From NCBI GenBank assembly GCA_965651595.1, contig CBFGTA010000033.1, positions 1 to 19,821 of the forward strand: DNA of 19,821 bases. Reading direction: 5' to 3'. Positions 15,690-19,821 of this stretch are shown here, piece after piece; the first letter of the stretch is position 1, and every line of letters starts with the position of its first letter. The translations under genes were made by a program, and so were the position numbers. The notes beneath the pieces are model-generated. The model saw only the letters and a program-made list of their open reading frames with translations, made no database searches and had not been told where the DNA came from. Origin of the DNA: CBFGTA01 sp965651595. Lineage in GTDB: Bacteria; Actinomycetota; Actinomycetes; S36-B12; UBA10799.

Positions 15690-16278
15690 TAGACCAACCC
15701 AGGGCCGACAAGACCGCCTCAGCAAGTTCCGGTCGAGACAGGCCCTCGATCGAGACGGCCACGTGGGCGGCTTCGGAGTACATAGCTTCCCTGGCCTTCA
15801 TGACGGCGATCAGATTAGCCGGGTCCGTCAACTCCGGGCGCTTCGGATCAGAGGCGACTTTGCGGGCCAACCTCTCCAGGTCTCCGCGCAGCCACACTAC
15901 TGTCGTGGTGTCGCGCAGGATGGCGAGCTTGGCGGAGTTGAGGGTTTCGGCCCCGTCGGGGGAAGTGTCGACCAGGATGCCGCCACCACAGTCGAGAACA
16001 GTGCCGTCGATTCGAGCGGCCTTGTTCAAGACCCGCGCCTCTTGCTCGCGGAACCAGGGCCAGCCGTGGCGGGCCACGAGCTGAGAGATTGACGCTCCCC
16101 CGTGCTCATAACTGACCAAAACATCCGTCGACAAGACCGGTCGCTTGACCGCCAGACCGATTCGGCGACTGATGTTCGTCTTGCCCGCTCCGCGGACTCC
16201 GATCACACTGACAACCCGGTGGACGGAGGGGAGCGGTCGGAAAGTTTCACAGCGCACCAATTCAGGGACTCCCACCAC
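15682..16278 (-). CDS. Shikimate-kinase-family protein leading the DPA operon
   Basis: This 198-residue P-loop kinase begins at GTG 16278. It shows the shikimate kinase pattern: Walker A GVRGAGKT (27-34), Asp52 at the shikimate-binding Asp position, Arg77 in WFREQE (the FRxxE motif), the triple glycine at 98-100, lid Arg147 in KRPEL, and Arg163. The usual DxD pair is S50-T-D52, so the first Asp, associated with Mg2+ in the M. tuberculosis enzyme (Asp32), is replaced by Ser. The family phosphorylates the 3-OH of shikimate with ATP. Actinobacterial aroK normally sits with aroB and aroC, whereas here the gene heads ubiA-dprE1-dprE2 with an 8-nt overlap. It may be a true shikimate kinase or a paralogue with another substrate. 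The N-terminal ~20 residues before the core are unusual, so a later start is possible. Confidence 0.8.
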   Translation of the reverse strand: MVGVPELVRCETFRPLPSVHRVVSVIGVRGAGKTNISRRIGLAVKRPVLSTDVLVSYEHGGASISQLVARHGWPWFREQEARVLNKAARIDGTVLDCGGGILVDTSPDGAETLNSAKLAILRDTTTVVWLRGDLERLARKVASDPKRPELTDPANLIAVMKAREAMYSEAAHVAVSIEGLSRPELAEAVLSALGWSSE

Positions 16279-16285
16279 GGGGCAG

Positions 16286-16312
16286 ACTCTACCTGGCCCG
16301 GGCGAGTAGCCT
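16286..16312. promoter_or_regulatory. Divergent pair of candidate -10 boxes with leaderless spacing
   Basis: The 42-bp gap between the divergent kinase and MoxR genes has TANNNT on both strands. TAGAGT on the minus strand (16291-16286) ends 7 nt before GTG 16278, and TAGCCT on the plus strand (16307-16312) ends 8 nt before GTG 16321. Each places a transcription start at or next to the start codon. No strong Shine-Dalgarno or -35 is visible for either. The close spacing means the two RNA polymerase footprints would overlap, so the operons may compete. Confidence 0.35.
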
Positions 16313-16320
16313 GGGATCTC

Positions 16321-17226
16321 GTGACCGAGTCTTCTACTTCCCCAGCCGCCCGACTGCCGTTGAGTTCTGAGCCGTCAACCGACAGTTTTCACGGAACTGG
16401 CGACTATCTGACGAGTGACAGTCTCGACGTTGCCGTGCGCTGTGCACTAGTTTTGGAGCGCCCCTTGCTCGTTCGGGGCGAGCCCGGAACGGGTAAGACG
16501 CGCTTGGCGGAGGCGCTGGCAAGGTCGCTGGATGCTGAGCTCATCACGTGGCACGTCAAGAGCACCACTCGAGCTCAGGACGGCCTGTACCACTACGACA
16601 CTGTGGCGCGGCTCTACGATAGTCGGTTCGGCGATCGCGACGTGACAGACATTCGGCAGTACATTCGCATGGGTCCGCTCGGCCAAGCGTTCAGGGCCCC
16701 CGAACGGGTGGTCGTGCTGATCGACGAGATCGACAAGGCCGACATCGAGTTCCCCAACGATCTCTTGCACGAACTCGACCGAATGCGTTTCACCGTGGCC
16801 GAAACCGGCGATGTGGTGGCGGCATCCCAACGGCCGGTCATCGTCATCACGAGTAACGCCGAAAAGGAGCTTCCCGACGCGTTCCTGCGCCGCTGCGTTT
16901 TCCACTTCATCGAATTCCCCGACCGCGACCTCATGAGCCAGATCGTTCATGTTCACCACCCCGACCTGAACTCACAATTGGTCGAGAAGGCGCTTGATGC
17001 GTTCTATCGCTTGCGCGATGTCCCCACCATTCGAAAGCGTCCATCCACGAGCGAACTCATTGACTGGCTGGCCATGCTGGCCCTCGACCCGCAGGCGTCA
17101 CTGCAATCGCTGGAGAAGTCGGACCTGCCTTTCTTGGGAACGTTGCTGAAGAAGGAGCACGATCTTTCAGTCATCCGTCCCAGTGCGCAGCCGTCGATCC
17201 GGCGCCGCGGACCGCTGGGACACTAG
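16321..17226 (+). CDS. MoxR-family AAA+ ATPase
   Basis: This 301-residue protein begins at GTG 16321; the frame is open upstream to 16102, but only as a shadow of the divergent kinase. The Walker A motif GEPGTGKT is at 53-60, Walker B VVVLIDEID has the Asp-Glu pair at 135-136, sensor 1 is VIVITSNAEKELPDAF, and the arginine-rich LRRCVFHFIEFP follows. MoxR ATPases act as chaperones that, with a von Willebrand factor A partner, mature or insert cofactors into protein complexes. That partner is the next gene, 8 bp downstream. The client of this pair is not identifiable from the window; no CO dehydrogenase or methanol dehydrogenase gene is present. Confidence 0.9.
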   Translation: MTESSTSPAARLPLSSEPSTDSFHGTGDYLTSDSLDVAVRCALVLERPLLVRGEPGTGKTRLAEALARSLDAELITWHVKSTTRAQDGLYHYDTVARLYDSRFGDRDVTDIRQYIRMGPLGQAFRAPERVVVLIDEIDKADIEFPNDLLHELDRMRFTVAETGDVVAASQRPVIVITSNAEKELPDAFLRRCVFHFIEFPDRDLMSQIVHVHHPDLNSQLVEKALDAFYRLRDVPTIRKRPSTSELIDWLAMLALDPQASLQSLEKSDLPFLGTLLKKEHDLSVIRPSAQPSIRRRGPLGH

Positions 17227-17234
17227 GGCATCTC

Positions 17235-18443
17235 GTGCCGGAAGTTGAGGAGAGTAGACCCGCCGAGCCCTTCTTCTTGGGGTTGGTTTACACATTGCGC
17301 GGACTGGGGGTTCCGGTAGGAACCCACGAAGTTCTCAACCTGGCGCAGGCCTTGGACCAAGGAGTCCACGGCGACAGTTCGGTCGGCTACTACCATCTGG
17401 CGCGATCCATCCTCATCCACCACGAGAGCCACCTAGACGCATTCGACCGAGCGTTCCTCGCCGAGTACGGCGGCAGAGAAGACTTGCTCGACGTTCTGAG
17501 AGACACCGTCGGTGGGTGGCTCGATCGTCAGCGCGAAGGGGCCGATCCGGTCGCAGGTCCCGATCATGCAGCGGAACTCGGGTGGGAGCAGTTACGCGAA
17601 ATGTTGGCGGAGCGGCTCACCGAACAACGGGAGCGTCACGACGGGGGCAACTACTGGGTGGGAACGGGCGGGACAAGTCCGTTCGGTCAAGCAGGACAGG
17701 CAGCTTCAGGGTTCTCGACAGCCACGTCGGGTGGTGGCAGGCGGGCTGTCCGGCTTGCTGACGCTCGGCAATTTGAAAGCTACCGCTCCGACGTCACCAT
17801 GGACACGCGCCACTTCCAGCTTGCGCTGAAACAATTGCGCACTTTCGTGAGGTCGGGAGCCGAACGCGAACTCGACATCGACCAAACGATTCGTGCCACG
17901 TCGGCGAATGCTGGGGAACTTGAGATTGTGACTCGGCCACCGGAACGACCCGATTCGCATGCGATTGTCATGATGGACGTGGGCGGTTCGATGTACCCCT
18001 ATTCGCAGTTGATGAGTCAGCTGTTTTCGGCGCTGGCGCAATCGACCCACTTTCGGGACCTGCGCACGTACTACTTTCACAATTGTGTCTACGGCGTGGT
18101 GTACGAAAGTGAACGCCTGCGGCAGCCGGTGTGGGTGTCAGACCTGATTCGCGCGTGTGGACCCCAGTACCAACTGATCATGGTTGGGGATGCGTACATG
18201 GCCCCGTACGAGCTGCAGCACTATGTTCCGGATCGGGACGGAACGGTTGCGATCACAGGAATTGAGTGGCTCGAGCGGTTGGCGCGGCACTACACGTCTC
18301 ATGCCTGGCTGAATCCAGAACCGCGCAGCCGGTGGTCGGGGAGCACTATCGACGTCATCTCTGATGTGTTCCAGATGTTCCCCCTCACCCTGGACGGCCT
18401 CACGGAGGCCATGCGTCACCTCAACCGCACGCGGCAGCATTAG
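17235..18443 (+). CDS. VWA domain protein, CoxE-like
   Basis: This 402-residue soluble protein begins at GTG 17235, with AGGG about six bases upstream. It has an alpha-helical N-terminal half, a Gly-rich linker (NYWVGTGGTSPFGQ, about 143-156) that is characteristic of CoxE-like VWA proteins, and a C-terminal VWA domain. The metal-ion-dependent adhesion site begins with DVGGS (248-252), with further candidate acidic residues in the block IMVGDAYMAPYE. It is almost certainly the working partner of the MoxR ATPase immediately upstream. The 10-bp gap to the convergent CorC-like gene holds no visible terminator. The specific substrate is unknown. Confidence 0.88.
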   Translation: MPEVEESRPAEPFFLGLVYTLRGLGVPVGTHEVLNLAQALDQGVHGDSSVGYYHLARSILIHHESHLDAFDRAFLAEYGGREDLLDVLRDTVGGWLDRQREGADPVAGPDHAAELGWEQLREMLAERLTEQRERHDGGNYWVGTGGTSPFGQAGQAASGFSTATSGGGRRAVRLADARQFESYRSDVTMDTRHFQLALKQLRTFVRSGAERELDIDQTIRATSANAGELEIVTRPPERPDSHAIVMMDVGGSMYPYSQLMSQLFSALAQSTHFRDLRTYYFHNCVYGVVYESERLRQPVWVSDLIRACGPQYQLIMVGDAYMAPYELQHYVPDRDGTVAITGIEWLERLARHYTSHAWLNPEPRSRWSGSTIDVISDVFQMFPLTLDGLTEAMRHLNRTRQH

Positions 18444-18453
18444 GACCCGTTCG

Positions 18454-19506
18454 TCAGATTGAGTCGCGTTCGGGATGGGCAGCGTCTTGAATGTGGCCGA
18501 CGAGTTCTTCGATGATGTCCTCCAGGGTTACGATCCCTACCACGTTGCCGGACGTATCGGTGACTTTGCCCATGTGGGAGCCGCGCTGCTGCAGCAGGCT
18601 CAAGGCAGTCTGTAAGGTGTCGCCCGACTGCAACGTCGCGAACGGGCGAATCCACTTGTCCGACAGCCTTCGCATCCATCCCCCTGGACTCACCTCAAGG
18701 ACGTCCTTGATGTGGACGTAGCCAATCGGTTGCCCCTCCCGATTGATGACAGGGAAGCGAGAGAACCCGGTCTGGGCGCAGAGAGCTTCGACCGCGCTGA
18801 CTCGAGTAGAGCGAGGAATCACGGCGAGATCGCTCAGCGGCAGGGTCACGGAACTGACTGTCCGTCGACTGAAGCCTACTGCCCCGGCGAGCAGGTCCGA
18901 CTCCTCGTCGGGGATGAGGCCCTCCTGGCGTGACTGCTCGATCATTGCTTCTACTTCGTCGTGAGTGAACGTCGAGCTGACTTCCTCGCGAGGCTCTACG
19001 CGCACTAGTCGCAACACACCGTTGGCCATGCCGTTGAGAGCCAACACAATGGGTTTGATGAGCATCACGGTGAACAGCATGGGCCCGCCGAGGACCATGG
19101 CTGCCCGTTCGGGGCCTGCAATCGCAATGTTCTTGGGCACCATCTCGCCGAACACGACATGCAGAAAGACGACTAGCGTGAGGGCGATAACGAACGCGAT
19201 CGGGTGGAGCCAGGCATCAGGTACGCCGAGCACGCCGATCACCGGTTCGATGAGGTGAGCCACAGCTGGCTCACCCACGGCACCGAGCAAGAGCGAACAA
19301 ATGGTAATTCCCAGCTGGGCTCCCGCCATGACCAGAGACACCTGCTCCATGGCTCGAACTGCGGTGCGGGCAGCCTTCGAGCCAGATTCGGCTCGAATCT
19401 CCATCTGCGAGCGCCGTGCGGACACCAGAGCAAATTCCGACCCCACAAAGAAAGCATTGAGGGCCAAGAGGACGAGAACGAGAATGACACCCCACCAGCT
19501 AGACAC
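18454..19506 (-). CDS. CNNM/CorC-family membrane protein (DUF21 and CBS pair), second of a tandem
   Basis: This 350-residue protein is of the type often annotated as hemolysin. The N-terminal DUF21 transmembrane domain covers about residues 1-170: first helix VILVLVLLALNAFFVGSEFALVSARR, then further helices and the conserved VFGEMVPKNIA block. A linker with FTHDEVEAMIEQSRQEG is followed by two CBS domains (about 215-335: TLPLSDLAVIPRS and VVGIVTLEDIIEELVG). Family members are linked to Mg2+ or other cation transport and homeostasis. The C-terminal CorC_HlyC domain usual in longer homologues is missing, so this is the short form. GTG 19506 overlaps the stop codon of the preceding CNNM gene by 8 nt. 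Confidence 0.9.
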   Translation of the reverse strand: MSSWWGVILVLVLLALNAFFVGSEFALVSARRSQMEIRAESGSKAARTAVRAMEQVSLVMAGAQLGITICSLLLGAVGEPAVAHLIEPVIGVLGVPDAWLHPIAFVIALTLVVFLHVVFGEMVPKNIAIAGPERAAMVLGGPMLFTVMLIKPIVLALNGMANGVLRLVRVEPREEVSSTFTHDEVEAMIEQSRQEGLIPDEESDLLAGAVGFSRRTVSSVTLPLSDLAVIPRSTRVSAVEALCAQTGFSRFPVINREGQPIGYVHIKDVLEVSPGGWMRRLSDKWIRPFATLQSGDTLQTALSLLQQRGSHMGKVTDTSGNVVGIVTLEDIIEELVGHIQDAAHPERDSI

Positions 19507-19821
19507 CAGTGCCCCCAGTGGCTCGTCGTTCAGGAGTTCTCTGCGAGACGATCAGCCGATCGATTCTCAACCCATCCATGCGTTCGATGGTCAAGATTGT
19601 GTCCGGTACCGGCGCAGCATTACTTGAGGCGCCCACTCCAGGCACCAAAACCTGATCGCCACGAGTGGGAATGTGCCCGGCATACAGGAGGAACAGTCCG
19701 GCCACAGTCTCGTAATCGTCGGCGTCGGGAAGTGCGATCCCGGTTCCGTCTGTCACTTCATCGGGCCGCAGTAGGCCTGATACGGACCAGGCTCCGTCGC
19801 GGCGACGGCGAACCTGGACCC
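19499..19821 (-). CDS. CNNM/CorC-family protein, C-terminal fragment; cut by window edge
   Basis: The last 106 codons of a gene whose 5' part lies beyond the window are present. The reading frame shows the CorC_HlyC transporter-associated domain: WSVSGLLRPDEV, then DYETVAGLFLLYAGHIPTRGD, and TILTIERMDGLRIDRLIV, ending in a TAG at 19501-19499. This C-terminal domain follows DUF21 and CBS domains in full-length homologues, so the missing part is probably those. Tandem CNNM pairs, a long form followed by a short form without this domain, are common in actinobacteria (Rv1842c and Rv1841c are such a pair). The next gene starts 8 nt before this one ends. Confidence 0.85.
   Translation of the reverse strand, partial: VQVRRRRDGAWSVSGLLRPDEVTDGTGIALPDADDYETVAGLFLLYAGHIPTRGDQVLVPGVGASSNAAPVPDTILTIERMDGLRIDRLIVSQRTPERRATGGTGV

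Noticed and set aside
15400..16092. Plus-strand frame (230 codons) opposite ubiA and the kinase
   Set aside because: It is a shadow of two conserved minus-strand genes, with no domain and no ribosome binding site.
1..19821. CRISPR array, insertion sequence, integron, tRNA or phage attachment site
   Set aside because: No regularly spaced repeats, transposase or integrase genes, terminal inverted repeats or tRNA-like sequence were seen; gene content is ordinary chromosomal.

Overview
The window looks like chromosomal DNA of an actinobacterium (Actinomycetota). It is moderately GC-rich, with many GTG/TTG starts and 4-nt gene overlaps. It carries a large NAD-glutamate dehydrogenase, a mycobacterial-type tad cluster and, most tellingly, the decaprenylphosphoryl-arabinose (DPA) enzymes UbiA/DprE1/DprE2. 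DPA is the arabinose donor for cell-wall arabinan or related glycans, so an arabinan-type envelope is likely. I cannot name the genus. I see no tRNA, rRNA, IS element, CRISPR array or phage gene. Gene density is high, and the only gene-free stretch over 300 bp is 4724-5057.

Layout: (1) 1-4723 (+) is NAD-GDH, cut at its 5' end by the window edge and followed by a strong hairpin terminator. (2) 5058-9830 (+) is a compact Tad/Flp-type secretion and pilus operon: tadA ATPase, two inner-membrane platform proteins (TadB- and TadC-like), a very small pilin-like protein, two TadE-like pseudopilins and a TadG-like protein. The last four genes are joined by three successive 4-nt start/stop overlaps. 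(3) prfB (RF2) follows at once, probably from its own leaderless promoter. (4) A small minus-strand membrane protein lies between prfB and tgt (tRNA-guanine transglycosylase). (5) 12642-16278 (-) is a four-gene operon transcribed as shikimate-kinase-like, ubiA, dprE1, dprE2, with overlaps at every junction. (6) Divergent from it, 16321-18443 (+) is a MoxR AAA+ ATPase and CoxE-type VWA protein pair. (7) 18454-19821 (-) is a tandem pair of CNNM/CorC (DUF21-CBS) membrane proteins, the upstream one cut by the window edge.

How the genes work together: the tad genes form one envelope-spanning machine, with ATPase, platform, pilin-like subunit and minor pseudopilins. No CpaE/Ssd-like gene or prepilin peptidase is present here. 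The ubiA-dprE1-dprE2 set turns PRPP and decaprenyl phosphate into DPA. The intermediate 5'-phosphatase is not in the window, and a shikimate-kinase-family protein leads the operon instead. Nothing here is certainly a new system. The points most worth a second look are that kinase linkage, an Ala at the DprE1 position that is the benzothiazinone-target Cys in M. tuberculosis, the atypical pilin-like protein lacking the Glu5 signature, and repeated TANNNT boxes at leaderless spacing before several GTG starts.
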